A DNA stretch of 64,000 nt from Ophioderma brevispina (Eukaryota; Echinodermata; Ophiuroidea; Amphilepidida; Ophiodermatidae): assembly GCA_023653785.1 (NCBI GenBank), contig JAMKCH010002922.1, forward strand, positions 1 to 64,000. The letters are read 5' to 3'. Below, one piece after another: positions 1 through 11,268 of this stretch. Both the position numbers and the translations under genes were made by a program. Below the pieces are notes generated by a model. It was not told where the DNA came from, did no database searches, and saw only the letters and a program-made list of their open reading frames with translations. Each line of letters starts with the position of its first letter. Position 1 is the stretch's first letter.

Positions 1-821
1 ACCCTATTACTGAAAGAGCCCTGCCTATAGTACCTGACCCTCGGTTTAGATTATGAGCCACTGCCGGATATACCTACATCGGCTCTAATTACCTTGACAC
101 TGTTGCTTACCCCTAATTTGGTTATACTGAATTACGTGACCTGAATTTGGCAAACAATCATTCTTTTTGCCCGTGATAGAATTTGTGGTACACATTCTAT
201 TTGTTCCCTTGGGATTCATATCTGCCTAGAAAGAGATATAACTATTAATTATAAGAGGGCCTTGGCCAAGACACGTAGTGTGACGCAAATAAGATGCTAA
301 CCTCTCGTCTTTACACGGGGGGGTGTGTGGTTCCCGATGAACTTTCGCTCCGGTGGCGCTAAAAGCTAAAAAGCTTTCGTAAAAAATCTTCCAGGTAATC
401 GTTCTCTCATCCTTTCCGTTCCATTTAGAGACCCAAAATTTGAAGGCAGCACCTTCACCGGGGTTAGGGTATGCCGGCAAAGTCCGAAGGGTAGGGCGGG
501 GGGGTTGCCACCCAAGGATTTTAGTGGTGGCATTTTTGAAAATACATTGGCCCATTAGGCTCTAAAACTCTAGTTATTAAACTAGCCAATTGCCATCCTT
601 TAGAACTGAAACCGCATGAAATCCGATACTTCTACGTTTTTTAGAGCAAAATTGAATTTTTCACCTATTTGTACTGTGGAAAATGCCAATTTTGCGCCAC
701 TCGCGGACTTCATGGCGTCATTGTGACACCATACGGATGCTAATCCTCTAGGAAAGCGAGAGGACAAACCTTTCGCAACCTAACACCTATAGATGATACT
801 CTATCGCTCTCTAACCAACCC
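1..821. other. No recognised gene; AT-rich flank
   Basis: I see no gene I can name here. A minus-strand open frame of 109 codons (555 to 226) exists, but its product has no motif I recognise, it is preceded by no promoter signal I can see, and its composition is that of the surrounding DNA. It is most likely chance or an old repeat. If kinase exon B belongs to a gene running right to left, this segment would be a downstream intron or 3' flank of that gene. Confidence 0.4.
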
Positions 822-925
822 TGCTTGATAGCTCAGTCTTTTTTTTAGAGCGTCGTGCATGTAATACGAAGGTCGCCGTTTCGAATCCGGCAGCGGCCAT
901 GGTTTTTTTTTTTTTTTTTTTTTCA
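822..925 (+). repeat. tRNA-derived SINE head with T-run
   Basis: The stretch from about 822 to 898 reads like a decayed tRNA. It has an A-box-like TAGCTCAGT near 829 and a B-box-like GTTTCGAATCC near 879, spaced as in a tRNA gene, with a pairing block GCCG...CGGC around the B box. A run of eight T within the D-loop position would stop RNA polymerase III, so this is not a working tRNA gene. A run of more than 20 T follows at 902. The closest reading is the 5' head of an old tRNA-derived SINE, or a tRNA pseudogene. The anticodon cannot be assigned safely. Confidence 0.5.
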
Positions 926-1944
926 ACAAACCCTGTCGTGCGCTGGCCATTCCAGAAAGAAATTTATAAATATATAACATTTAATATTACAATAAAATTT
1001 CTCCAAGTAGTTTTAAAATTTCATTTACCATCTAGGTATGTTTGGGTACTTATTTCCATGGAAAGTAGGGGGGACCCTACCTATCCATGTATCAAAATCA
1101 TAAGCATTGGGTGCTTTATAACAACTTCTCGAGGGGGGGTGGTCACCACCCCCCCCCCCCTTTTTAAACGTGTCACAAAAGGCTTGGTAACACATGGATA
1201 ACCCCAACTGTTATGAATGAGATATTGCATTAGTTCGTTAGTTGTATGGCCCTTTCTATATGTAGAGGTTACTAAACCAACTATTATAATAGATTGCATT
1301 TTTAGTTGTGGCAATTTCCTATATCCTACGTACTAAATATAATGGCAATTTCTAATGGTGTTTTCACCTTTCAGTAGCCTTAATTGAGCGGCCATTTTGA
1401 ATTTTCCAGCATTATTACACCATATTAAACTTTCAGAATCTAATTTTATGTGGTCAGTACTCTTAATTAATTAATTGATTGATACATTGGACTGCATGAA
1501 TTTTGATTTATGGCAATAAGAGTCAATAATAATTGGCCAATTTTTGTAGATTGGTGAAAAGTTGGGTTTTGGCGGCCATTTTGGCCGCCATCTTGGATTT
1601 GAACATGTTAACATATTGTAATACCATTTAATAATCTTGAGGTTGCTTTTTTTAACATGCCATTTTATTATCCAAAACGCGTATTATTTTGTTTGTTCCT
1701 ACGCGCCTTACGAAAAATCCTAATAGGCTGTTGTGAATAATGTGATTTTTGGCGCCATTTGAGAATTTGGCGAAAAAAACCAATCTCCAGGGGCCCTTCG
1801 ACCAGAAATACAATATTGGCCCATATCACAATTGTTCCTTGGGTTCATATTATTCTAAAACAGTTGAGCTACCCTCTCCTAAATTAAGTGCATACATTTC
1901 TTATCTAGCTCCCTACTAAAACAGTAAGCTCAAAATATTTTTCC
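926..1944. other. Unannotated spacer with G/C palindrome and YY1-like motifs
   Basis: No gene is recognised. Two structures stand out. At 1133-1155 a G7-TGGT arm runs straight into its complement ACCA-C7, giving a near-perfect GC palindrome. At 1391-1600 there are three blocks of GGCGGCCATTTTG and its reverse, including abutting copies near 1572-1596 (CCATTTTGG then CCGCCATCTTGG). The same motif recurs in the array at 7.1-8.2 kb, so both may derive from one repeat family. Confidence 0.4.
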
Positions 1945-3060
1945 TGTTTGCTTTTTGAAGAAATGGCATTATTGAGAAAATATAGACCGCCAGATGTTTC
2001 GGCTGAAGATACTGGAGATTTACATCAAATATTGGTACCCTTACCACCTCTAATTTATCAGAAAGAGGTAATCAGCTTGCACATGATAACCAATGGCTGG
2101 ACACTTGGTGGATTAGTAAGACTCATGATAGAAGTTTGAATCATTTTTTGGTGGCCCACACTCAGGAAAGATGTTACTGAATTTGCAAATCATGTCATAC
2201 ATGTCAGGTGGTAGGAAAGCCAAGAAAATCCCACCAGCTCCACTGAAACCAATTCCAGCATTTGAGGAGCATTCAGTAAATTACATTGGATTGGTAGGCC
2301 TTGGCCAAAAACCAGTCAGGAACCAGTTTGTTGACTATAATGTGTGCATCAACCAACCCGCCTCAGAAAGCCAACCATTAAAATATCAAAGCCCCCTATT
2401 GTTAAAGCACTAACTTAGTTCTTTACACTTGTTGGCCTACCCAAGTCAATCCAATCAGATCAAGGTTCTAATTTCGTGTCCGGACTATTTCAGCAACTTA
2501 TGCTGATTAGGGATTTCACAATTTAAAAAAAAAAAATAATCTTCGCATATCATGGCCAGTAACAATGGGCACTGAAAAGGGTTCCAGCAAACCCTCAAGA
2601 TATGATGAAAAACATTTTGTTCGAATATCCACGAGGATTGGGATGAGTGAGTACATCTCCTATTGTGTGCTGCTAGGGAAGCGGTCCAAGAATCACTAGG
2701 ATTCAGCCCGTTTGAATTAGTATTTGGACATCAAGTCCGAGTGCCGTTACAACTTCGCAAAGAAAAGTGTTACAACCCTGACAGTGAATTGAACCTCTTG
2801 ACTACTGTATCTGGATTCAATTCAGACTAACAAGGGGCAATGGTAAATTTTGCTAGGACAATTTGAAGTACAGTCAAGTCAAAATGAAACACTGTATGAT
2901 AAAAAGCCAGGGAGAGAGTGTTTGAAAAGTGGATAAAGTTTTTGTATTTTTCCAATCCTGGACTCCATTGCATCTAATACGTGGTCCGTATGAGGTTAAA
3001 TCCAAGGTCAGTGATGTAAACTATGTTGTCAAAAGCAAAGCTGATTAATTGTCCCCTACA
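1945..3060 (+). pseudogene. Ty3/gypsy-type integrase remnant
   Basis: This is a decayed integrase of a Ty3/gypsy LTR retrotransposon, the enzyme that inserts the cDNA copy into host DNA. Reading across frames, the zinc-binding N-terminus survives at about 2010-2210 (LHQILVP, HDN, then CKSCHTCQVVGK). The catalytic core follows, with LVGLPKSIQSDQGSNF (second catalytic Asp region) at about 2426-2475. AVQESLGFSPFELVFGHQ lies at about 2680-2730, and a GPY/F-type C-terminal module, RGPYEVKSKVSDVNYVV, at about 2980-3030. Stops (for example TAG after VKALT at 2416), an A-run at 2524 and several frameshifts make it dead. It lies upstream of, and on the same strand as, the RT/RNase H block at 8.2-11.2 kb, whose own 3' end has no integrase. 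It may be the same element with an integrase-first pol order. Confidence 0.8.
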
Positions 3061-3074
3061 TCTTCTTATTTAAC

Positions 3075-4472
3075 CATCGCCAACCAACTAAATTGTCCTT
3101 GTCGCCAACTCAATAGCTGAGCAACCTCCTCGCAAATGGTCGCTCCAAGGACATTGAAAAGGATCAAACGCTCTCTATTAAAAAAAGAGATCACAAACTT
3201 CGTTAAGCCCGTGGCGTGGACTTTCATTTCACACCCTTCTCACTAGAGGAGCTTACATCTGCTATCAGCCAACAACTAAAGAGTGGAAAGGCCCAGGGCC
3301 TTGATAATTAACCACCGGAGTTTGTGATGCACTGCGGCCCATGATGTCTTGAAAAAAAATTATGGCTCCAGGAGTTCTAAACATGTTTCTTACCAGACCC
3401 TCCTTACCAAAGCTGGAAGAGGTCTGCATCATCGTGCACGCCCCAAACCACCCCAGCTGTTGACAACCCAAGACTCTGCCCCATTCACTACTGCGTATTT
3501 TCTTCAAACTCCTTGACGAGGCTGATCCTGGCCCGGCTGGAGCATGTCGTCGAACCCCATCTTGGCCTGACGAACAAGAAGATTTCCGTCGTTGCTGCAA
3601 GCACGCAACGGTCCATCAGATTGTAAAACTCACAAATGATATTGATATAAGCTTTTGAAAACCTTCGTAAGCAGGCGTCATCTTGATGGACCATTACTGC
3701 AGCATATGACACTGTGTGTCACCAGGGATTGACACTCAAGCTTCTCAGGATCCATCCCATTTCATCACCTTGTACAATTCATAATATGCACCTGCTTGCA
3801 ACCGTAGCTTGGTTCTTAATACCAGTGATGGGCAGAGCAGTCGACTTCATCGTGTCCGTGAGGAACGTAGTCGTCCCCAGGATCAGTACTGGGCTCCCGA
3901 TTTTTTCACCACAACATCTAATACGATATGGCTTAGCGACGATCTTGCATTTCTTCACTCGGACAGAAGCTGGACTGAGTAGAAAGTACACTTACTTGCA
4001 GCATATTGCCGCTACTTGCCAGCATATCTCAAGACCTGAGACGCAGCTGATTAAGCCAAGACCACCGCTCTGCTTCCATCTCAACACAAAGAGGCTCCAT
4101 CGCCAGCTTCAATCACCCTCAATGAGCGCCTCTGCCCAACAATCCTACACCAACTATCTGGGCGGTTGAAGCTTGATCGGCAGGCCTTACTTTATCCTGG
4201 CAGCATCTCGAGTCATTTTGTACAAAGGTATCTTCGAGGAATAACCTCCTGTGCACTTGCTGGATCTCATGGGGTGGCTAGCCCATTCACTCTATACGCA
4301 CCACCCGGCCCTGGTTTCTGGTCTAACAGTGGCCCCCTGCTGAAATATGCCTGCCCATTGTGCAATAGCTGCATTCATTCACACAAGAAGCTGGACACAA
4401 TACTCACGAGACCATGAGAAACCATTACTGGCTGCCTTCGTCCCACTCCATCTGAGTTTCTACAGTGCTTTC
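3075..4472 (+). pseudogene. LINE reverse transcriptase remnant, copy 1, 5' part
   Basis: This is a 5'-truncated, frameshifted reverse transcriptase of a Jockey/CR1-type non-LTR retrotransposon. Recognisable pieces in order: LLANGRSKDIEKDQTLSIKK (about 3135-3190), PFSLEELTSA then SGKAQGLDN (3235-3310), SLTRLILARLEHVV (about 3510-3552), TAAYDTVCHQGLTLKLLR (about 3694-3747; the first catalytic Asp box), LSDDLAFLHSDRSWTE at about 3930-3980 (the YADD box, now LSDD), and GVKLDRQ near 4170. The thumb region continues to about 4470, where an insertion breaks the element. Its tail resumes at 5999. A second copy of the last third lies at 18.49-19.25 kb, which confirms that this is one family. The exact clade is not settled. 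Confidence 0.8.
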
Positions 4473-5998
4473 AGCTTGCAAGTTACCCAAACCCCCCGTC
4501 CCAGCGTCGCCCGATCGGGTGGAGTGTTGATCACACATTTGTTCCTTTACCCCTGTCCCTGGGTCCTAGGGGGCCTGTAAAAATAAATTTAAAAATACGG
4601 CCCCAGTGGGCTTACCTGGACTTTCTGGGCGCACGCCTTAATCTCCAACATAAAAAATGAGAAGAAAAAAAAACAGAAAGGAAGAAGAGAAAAACTAAGG
4701 AGGAACGAAAATGATCTCGGATGTGTGGTGGAAAATGACAATTTAGAGCTTAAAATTTAAAGGCCTTAGCTGAGATGGACTGTTGGACTACTTTTCAAGC
4801 GTTTGCCGTACCAGATGTTTTTAATTGTTGTTCAGTACTGTGTTTTAATGTGGATTATTTCAATAAATGTTCCCCTTGCGGTTGTGACCAAAGTCGTGAG
4901 GGAAGAAAAAGTGAGAGATGGGTGGAGAGAGCGGCAGAGATATCGAAGTGAGATGGAGCATTGGCGGATACAGGTGGCCCGTTTCCCCATCTCGACAACG
5001 AGACCTACTTACGTTGAGAAAATAATCCTGTAACCCATAAAATTTCCCATTTTTGTTAATACATTCAATGCAGGGCCTCTCTTGGTTTGATAAATTACAC
5101 AAAACCAATTAATATTTTTTTTTTTAAACTGTTGTCATGAATTATAATAAAGTGGCCTACGTACCAATTTCAAATTGTTTCTCAAATATACATGGACTCA
5201 GTAATGTTTTGGAAAGTGGAACATGCAAGGGTTTCGTGCTGCGTGCCTGCCCCACCCCCGCAGCTTCATATATGAACTCTCCATGAACACTAAGGTCTAT
5301 AAAGCACAACAAGTTAGACCAGTTTAATTAGACCTGGTTTAAGCAGTTCAAAATTAGTTTTGCTCAAATTGATAGTTATTCACACTTTCTTCATAAGTAA
5401 TTATCAAATTTGAAAGATTAAAATGCAAATTTAAAAAAATAAATACAAAATACCTTGTGTCGGTGTAAAGGAATGTCTTTTCTGTTGGAAAACAAAATTA
5501 ATCTTAGACCGGGTCTAAAGTTAAACCCGGTCTAACTCTTTTATGCATACGGAACTAAAGTCTTTATATGTTATTACTTCAAACAAAACTAAAACCATTA
5601 GCTATATTTTACTTTAAAAAACATGTTATCATACCTCTATCATTAAAAAGTGAAACACTTACAATTTTCTATTTGTTTCTATCAAATTTTAATGAGAAAA
5701 TGTACTTTGGAAAGGGAACATTGCAAGGGTTCCGTGCTTCGCGCCGTACCCACCCCCTGGGTAGTCTCCATGAACACTCTACAGAGGGATAATTCAAACA
5801 AAAACACACATTAAGTTGCATCAACACACATTATACAGCTCCCATTCACCCCGCGTCGCTGACGCGTTGCATGGCCGTTTTGCATCTTGTAACTTTAACA
5901 TCTTTCACCGGGTATGGGGTTCTGGAAAACGAAGTTGGTGAAAGGGGCCCGTAACTCCAAAATTCTCCCCGGGCCCGCAATTTCTCTGGGCGGCCCGT
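4473..5998. mobile_element. Insertion of about 1.5 kb that splits the LINE
   Basis: The LINE coding sequence stops after a CTTTCAG that is also present in copy 2, and resumes at GGCATTGCACC near 5998. The 1.5 kb between is therefore an insertion or replacement. It holds no gene I recognise. Inside, a segment at about 5205-5300 is repeated in diverged form at about 5700-5795 (TTTGGAAAG..GGAACAT.GCAAGGGTT, then CTCCATGAACACT). Between them lies a palindrome-rich stretch at 5505-5538 (TTAGACCGGGTCTAA, then AACCCGGTCTAA). No clear terminal repeats or target duplication were found, so the element class is unknown. Confidence 0.5.
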
Positions 5999-6590
5999 GG
6001 CATTGCACCTGCAGAAGTGCTTCGGAGAGAACATCACACACACAAACTGGTGAATAAGGCTCTGTTGGACAACAAGCACCTGCTGCATAACACTGTCAAA
6101 GAATCACACCAGCTCGGCAGACAGATACTGCGCTCTCGCCGACCCTTTTGTCGACACGCTGCTAAACTCTCCAGCTCCCTATTCAACATCTTACAGGCAT
6201 GGAACACTCCCTGGCTAGATACTCCAAGACCAGACCAATTATAATTCACTATCACACCTATGACAGAACACCCACCTGGTAGCAATCTTCCACGTAAGGA
6301 ATGGGTCACCTTTAACAGGAGTCGGCCGCTTTAACAGCAATATGCACCGATGGGGGCTGCGGTCATCTCTAACCTGCCAATGTGGCTCTCCATCACAGAC
6401 TGCGGATCTCATTCTCAACGAGTGCCCTACCTTTCGTCCACCGGTGGATATAGACTTCCCAAACCCCAACCAATCAACAGTGAGCTGGTTCCACCAACTA
6501 GCAACTTCAACATATTTGGCTGCTGTCTCATACGCAAGAAGAAGGTTAACTCAACTTTGACTGAGATTTTACTCACAAAAAGGGTTGCTA
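5999..6590 (+). pseudogene. LINE C-terminal remnant, copy 1, 3' part
   Basis: This is the continuation of the LINE broken at 4473. It reads REHHTHKLVNKALLDNKHLL (6029-6088), then LPRKEWVTF near 6290, then a cysteine/histidine-rich tail (CQCGSPSQTADLILNECP, about 6378-6430). It closes with LAAVSYARRRLTQL and a stop at about 6558. The C-x-C...C spacing is the zinc-knuckle-like end found on many Jockey/CR1-type LINE proteins. Frames change near 6240 and 6330. The 3' untranslated end was not defined. Confidence 0.8.
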
Positions 6591-7079
6591 CCTTTTAATT
6601 AACATTGTCTTGTCAGCTGGTGGAGAATGGATATTCTCTCATTGCATCAATCGCAGCTGTACTGGGAGTTTTCTTTATAACATCTGGCTACTGGCTAGAC
6701 CTACTCCAACACCTCAACAAAGATCCTTTTCAGGACCATATCCTATCTTCTTAAACTAGAGATTTGTGTCTGGGTGTGTCACCATATTTCACTTTTTGCT
6801 ATTAATGTGGTATTACATCTCTAAAGTTACATCTGACTCAAAATTTGCTTTAGAATGTCCACAACAATTCATTCTCTGGCTCGCTCCTATTAATCTGTAA
6901 TCGTTTCTTCGGTTACATTTTCTTTGAGTCAGACTCGCTGTAGAGGAGGTGCAGCGAATCTGGCCCAATATCATTTCAAAAGATAGATGGGCATTTCGTT
7001 CCTGTGTACACAGGTCTATCCCCTTTACCTATATGGTTACAATGCCTATCTAAACAAATGAGCTACAACTTAAAAGTGG
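6591..7079. other. No recognised feature
   Basis: I see no gene or clear repeat here. It probably includes the untranslated tail of the LINE that ends at 6558 and the junction to the tandem array that follows. Confidence 0.35.
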
Positions 7080-8165
7080 CAATTTTGAAAATGGTATCAC
7101 AAACATATGGGTATCGCCATATTTTGTGCTTTCTATGTAGCTCACAAGCCAAAATCCAAGGAAAAATATACTGAATGATAATGGCGACTATTTTGAAATT
7201 CAATATGGGGGTCTAACAAATAAGCCACAATCTTGAACATAATTGTTGGAACATTCTCGGAAAACGGTTGCCCGTCTTCCCACACCAATGTAGAAATTGG
7301 ATCCTCATCAGAAGTCTTCCCAATTTTCCCAACATTGATCGATGGGTGTTGGGGAAGGGTAAGTTGAAGTGGAAGATTGGCTCTTAACTCTGGCCCAGGT
7401 GAACAATGTAGCAAATTGTGGTGAGGGTTTTTTCCAAGATTGTAGAACCCAGATTGTAGCATCATTGAAAAAACATACGTTGGTATAACTACCCTTTTAG
7501 CTTCCTATGTAGCTCGGAAAGCCAAGATATTGGGAGAAATGTATTAAAAATAGCAGCCATTTTGAAAATTCAAGATGGCGGCCAAACAGCTGGTCGAAAA
7601 AAATGGGAACAGTCAAATTCAATTTTCTAGGTGTCAATACTACCCAAAAAGAAAAAAAACCCAAGTATTTTAGGCCTGTATGTTGTTTACATGTCAAGAT
7701 ACAGGGCGAAGTATATTAAACATGTCGGCCATATTGATTTCAAGATGGCCACCAAACGAAATTAGTTGCAACTTAAATTAGGGTTAATATGGAAACCTCA
7801 TTATCTCAAACATGGGTATTGCCAGCGTATTTAGCCCAGTATGTTATTCAAAAGTCAAGATACAGGTCAAAGTTTATTCAACATGTCGGCCATTTTGAAT
7901 TCAGATGGCCGCCAAACAAAATTAGTTGCAACTTAAATAATGTTTTCTATAGAAACCTTAGTATCACAAACATGGGTATAGAGACCGATTTTACCTTTCT
8001 ATGCCGCCCACAAACGAAGATATGAGGGAAAATATATTGAAAATAGCGGCCATTTTGAAATCCAAGATGGCTGCCAAACGGCTGGTCGAAAAAAAAAATG
8101 GGAACAACCAAATTTGAGTTCCTTGGTGTCAATACTACCCAAAAAAGACAAAATATCAAAATGTA
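7080..8165. repeat. Degenerate tandem array, about 150-bp monomer, with YY1-like motif pairs
   Basis: A monomer of roughly 150 bp recurs about five times. Its order is: a phrase like GAAACC..AGTATCACAAACATGGGTAT, then AAGATA..GGAAAA.TATATT, then GGCCATTTTGAA followed at once by TTCAAGATGGC.GCCAAAC. Clear copies of the last block sit near 7555-7590, 7725-7757, 7888-7917 and 8045-8080. A longer unit (7548-7665) recurs at 8039-8150 with an offset of about 491 bp, including GGTCGAAAAAAA, GGGAAC and GGTGTCAATACTACCCAAAAA. The stretch at about 7215-7480 fits the monomer poorly and may be an insertion. It lies between the LINE tail and the gypsy RT. Confidence 0.65.
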
Positions 8166-8214
8166 GCAAAATAGCCAACAAATCCCAAAACATAACGATA
8201 AGGCACCATACTAA

Positions 8215-8520
8215 AAACTGGTGATGACATGCCTACTGGTTGTCAACCCAAACTTACAAACTCTGAAGTGCTCACCAATTTGGAAAACAAAAATGGGTCA
8301 CCTGGACAAGTCAAAACAGGATGAACTTTTCAATTTGATTGACAAGTTTGGTCATTTGTTTTCAGATGTTCCTACCAAAACAAATGTGGTGCATCATGAC
8401 ATTGATGTGGGTGATGCAACTCCTATCAAACAACACCCATATAGGTTGAACCCTGAAAAAGCCAAAATCTTGAAAGAAGAGGTAGACTATATGTTACAGA
8501 ACAATATAATTGAGCCCAGC
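8215..8520 (+). pseudogene. Ty3/gypsy RT N-terminal part
   Basis: This is the linker and first part of a Ty3/gypsy reverse transcriptase. It reads on one strand as HLDKSKQDELFNLIDKFGH, then DIDVGDATPIKQHPYRLNP and a run ending NNIIEPS at 8519. These are the standard blocks just before the WSSP motif of gypsy RT. The reading breaks at 8521 because a 1.5 kb transposon is inserted between EPS and DWSSPC. The frame resumes at about 10029. Confidence 0.9.
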
Positions 8521-10022
8521 AGGGGTGCAATTTCGTTGTAACTTGCGGGAATCAGGTTTGATTCTCGCCAGGTAATTTTGCGAGAATCAATTGATTCAGA
8601 CCTACTTCGGTAAGATTATGAATATATTATAAGGATAAAATTTATCCCATGCTTAAATTATCTGTTGGCGAACGTATCAGTTATTACCACGTATTTTAAC
8701 TGTTAGAAATCTAACTACAGAAGGCAGAAGTAAATTCTTAACAATTGTTTTAAAAACCATATAATTTGGAGCTGGAAATTTTTTAATTAGGCCTCACTGT
8801 TGCTTCGAATTGTGACACTACTGAGGCATCAACGACCATACAAGTTAACTACTTGCCGCGAGCTAGACAACAATATTCCAACTACAAGTATGAGTCCACG
8901 TTTGAGTTCTTTTACTCACATAAATTAGTGATAAATTAACCAAAATTCCATCTCTTCAGATCTAGAGTACTCAGAGTTCTCATACATGCATCCAGCATAG
9001 ACTTTTAAAAGCAGACTGCAGAAGCGACTTTGGAAGACAAAAATCAATATTATAAGGCTTGGGATTCTGATTTCATTTTCTTAATGATTTTGTACTTAAT
9101 TAGAATGCACTCAGTTGAAAAAAAAAAAAATCAAGAATCGGATGCATTTAATTGCACAAAAATGCACAATTTCCGAATTCTGCAGCCTTGCAAGCCTGCC
9201 GAATTCGCAACAGGTGGCGAAATCTCTCTTTCTATTTGCGTCAAAAAACACAAAATTACAATGTTGAAGGCACCGTTAGCAATTCCCATCAGTATTGAAC
9301 AGTCTCACCTGCTAAAATTTAGCATTTCCTCAAGAAATTCCATAGCCGTTACAGAAACGTCGGACTAGTATACTTCCCGCATATCACTGTTTAATTTGCA
9401 GACTGAAAAGGTACTGAGGCAAAGCATTTACCACATACCTAGATATATTACCTTGGAATTGCGGATACAAATTTGTTTTATTTTGTGTACAAACTAATGG
9501 AAAATAGACAAGGGTTAGTTTCTAACTTAAGATTTTTATTATTGCATTAATGTTAGTACGTTTTTAGAATTATTTGCCGTTTTTAGAATTTTTTTGCCGT
9601 TTTAAATGAAAAACTGCATTTTATATGGTACACTACTAGGGCACATGGTAAACACATGGCTTTGATGCGCATGGTAATTGTATTGGGGTCAGTCAATTTT
9701 AATTGATTTTCGTAAACAGTACGTGTTGATCGACGATTGTACGGACTTCTGTCATTGTAAAGTAGAATTTCGCATAATATTTGTTTGGTTGACATATAAA
9801 ATCGAACGATATTCATGAGTTCTTTTGAAGAAAAAAAATTCATTGGTTGTGATTCTCCTATTTCTATATAATCGGTAGGCCAAAGCATTATTTTTTTTCT
9901 TGACTGATTTTTCTCTTGAACTGAATTTTCTTGACGCGAATCAACTCTGATTCGCGTGTGAACATACGGGCGCGAATCTTTACGTGAATCGATTCGCGGA
10001 TTTGCGTCGAAATTGCAGCCCT
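8521..10022. mobile_element. Non-autonomous TIR transposon (hAT-like?) nested in gypsy RT
   Basis: The ends are inverted: AGGGGTGCAATTTCG at 8521-8535 matches, in reverse complement, CGAAATTGCAGCCCT at 10008-10022 (14 of 15). The 7-bp direct repeat GCCCAGC flanks it (8514-8520 and 10023-10029), and removing the insert restores the gypsy reading frame. Length is 1502 bp. Next to the left end is a hairpin GATTCTCGC..GCGAGAATC (8560-8588), and the right end holds several GATTCGCG repeats. If the flanking C and G are counted, the ends are CAGGGGTG and CAGGGCTG, as in many hAT elements, but the duplication is then 5 bp rather than 8. Open frames of 112 (plus) and 149 (minus) codons show no transposase motif I recognise. 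Confidence 0.85.
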
Positions 10023-10028
10023 GCCCAG

Positions 10029-11175
10029 CCACAGCGATTGGTCGTCACCATGTGTAATGGTACCAAAACCTGATGGGTCATATCGAGTGTGCCAAGATTT
10101 TCGGGCAACAAATCTAAAATCCAAAACAGATTCGTACCCGATACCAAGAATTGATGATTGTATTGATAAGATGGACATGCCAAATTTGATTTATTAAAGG
10201 GATACTGGCAAGTTCCACTGACAGAAAGAGCAAAAGAAATTTCAGCGTTTGTAACACCAGATGGATTGTACCAGTACAAGGTGATGCCCTTTGGCTTGAA
10301 AAATGCTCCTGCTACGTTCCAAAGATTGCTAAACAAGGTAATTGCTGAGGTAGATGGTTGTGAAGGATATATAGATGATTTGGTATTGTACTCTGAGACA
10401 TGGGAAGACCACATGAAACAAATGCACAAATTGTTTGAACAACTGTCCAAAGCCAATTTAACTGTTAATTTAGCAAAGAGTGATTTTTGTTGTGCCATAG
10501 TCACATATCTAGGCCACATTGTGGGTCAAAGGCAGGTCAAGCCAATCCAAGCCAAAGTAGAGGCAATAGACAAGTTTCCATCACCTACCAACAGGAAAGA
10601 ACTGATGAGATTTCTGGGTATGGCAGGATATTATAGGAAATACTGTCCTAATTTTTCTGTTATTGCGCATCCAATGACCAACCTGCTCAAGAAGAATACC
10701 AAATTTGTTTGGTCTGATGCATGCCAAGAAGCATTTGACAAAATTAAGGCCATACTCATGAGCTCGCCAGTTCTAACAGCACCTGATTTTCAGACTCAGT
10801 TCAAGTTAATGGTAGATGCTAGTGATGTGGGATGCGGTGCAGTACTCGCACAAGAGGGTGAAGACAAGGTGGAGCATCCAATTTGCTACTTTTCGAAAAA
10901 GTTCAATAAGCATCAGCGAAATTACTCAACCATTGAAAAGGAGTGCTTAGCCTTGCTGCTAGCCTTACAACACTTTGAGGTGTACCTGAGCTCACCTAAA
11001 CACCCAATACTTGTGTATACTGACCACAATCCACTCACTTTTCTCCACAAAATGAGAAACAAGAATCAGAGACTGCTAAGATGAAGTTTAACCATGCAAG
11101 GGTACAACTTGGACATCAAACATATTAAAGGCAAGGACAATGTAATTGCCGATGCCCTTTCAAGAGTCAGCTAAA
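10029..11175 (+). pseudogene. Ty3/gypsy reverse transcriptase - RNase H
   Basis: This continues the RT begun at 8215. Order: DWSSPCVMVPKPDGSYRVCQ (10032-10091), PIPRIDD (about 10140), FDLLKGYWQVPLTERAKE (about 10184-10237; first catalytic Asp), MPFGLKNAPATFQRL (10284-10328), YIDDLVLYSE (10368-10397; catalytic YIDD), the connection domain with FLGMAGYYRKY, then RNase H with DASDVGCGAVLAQ (about 10813), the ECLALLLALQHFE box (about 10941) and YTDHNPLTFLH (about 11020). The end is IKGKDNVIADALSRVS with TAA at 11172-11174. Damage is light: a small deletion plus frameshift near 10170-10185, and a nonsense TGA at 11082-11084 where Trp is expected. This is much younger than the integrase block. The polypurine tract follows 83 bp later with no integrase in between. 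Confidence 0.92.
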
Positions 11176-11257
11176 TGCGAACTCTCACAGCTACATATGT
11201 AGTAGCCATACGTACAGACTAAGGAAAGTTTTCATTGTACTCAAACTTTCTTTCTTT

Positions 11258-11268
11258 AAGGGGGGAGG
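11258..11268 (+). promoter_or_regulatory. Polypurine tract of the gypsy element
   Basis: AAGGGGGGAGG is an all-purine run placed directly before TGTGACAG. In LTR retrotransposons this tract primes plus-strand DNA synthesis and marks the 5' edge of the 3' LTR. Its position soon after the RNase H stop is the basis for saying that the pol gene ended at RNase H. Confidence 0.75.

Noticed and set aside
226..555. 109-codon minus-strand open frame as a gene
   Set aside because: No recognisable domain and no supporting context; kept only as a mention in the flank entry.
822..898. Functional tRNA gene
   Set aside because: A T8 run inside the D-loop would terminate transcription and the stems do not close.
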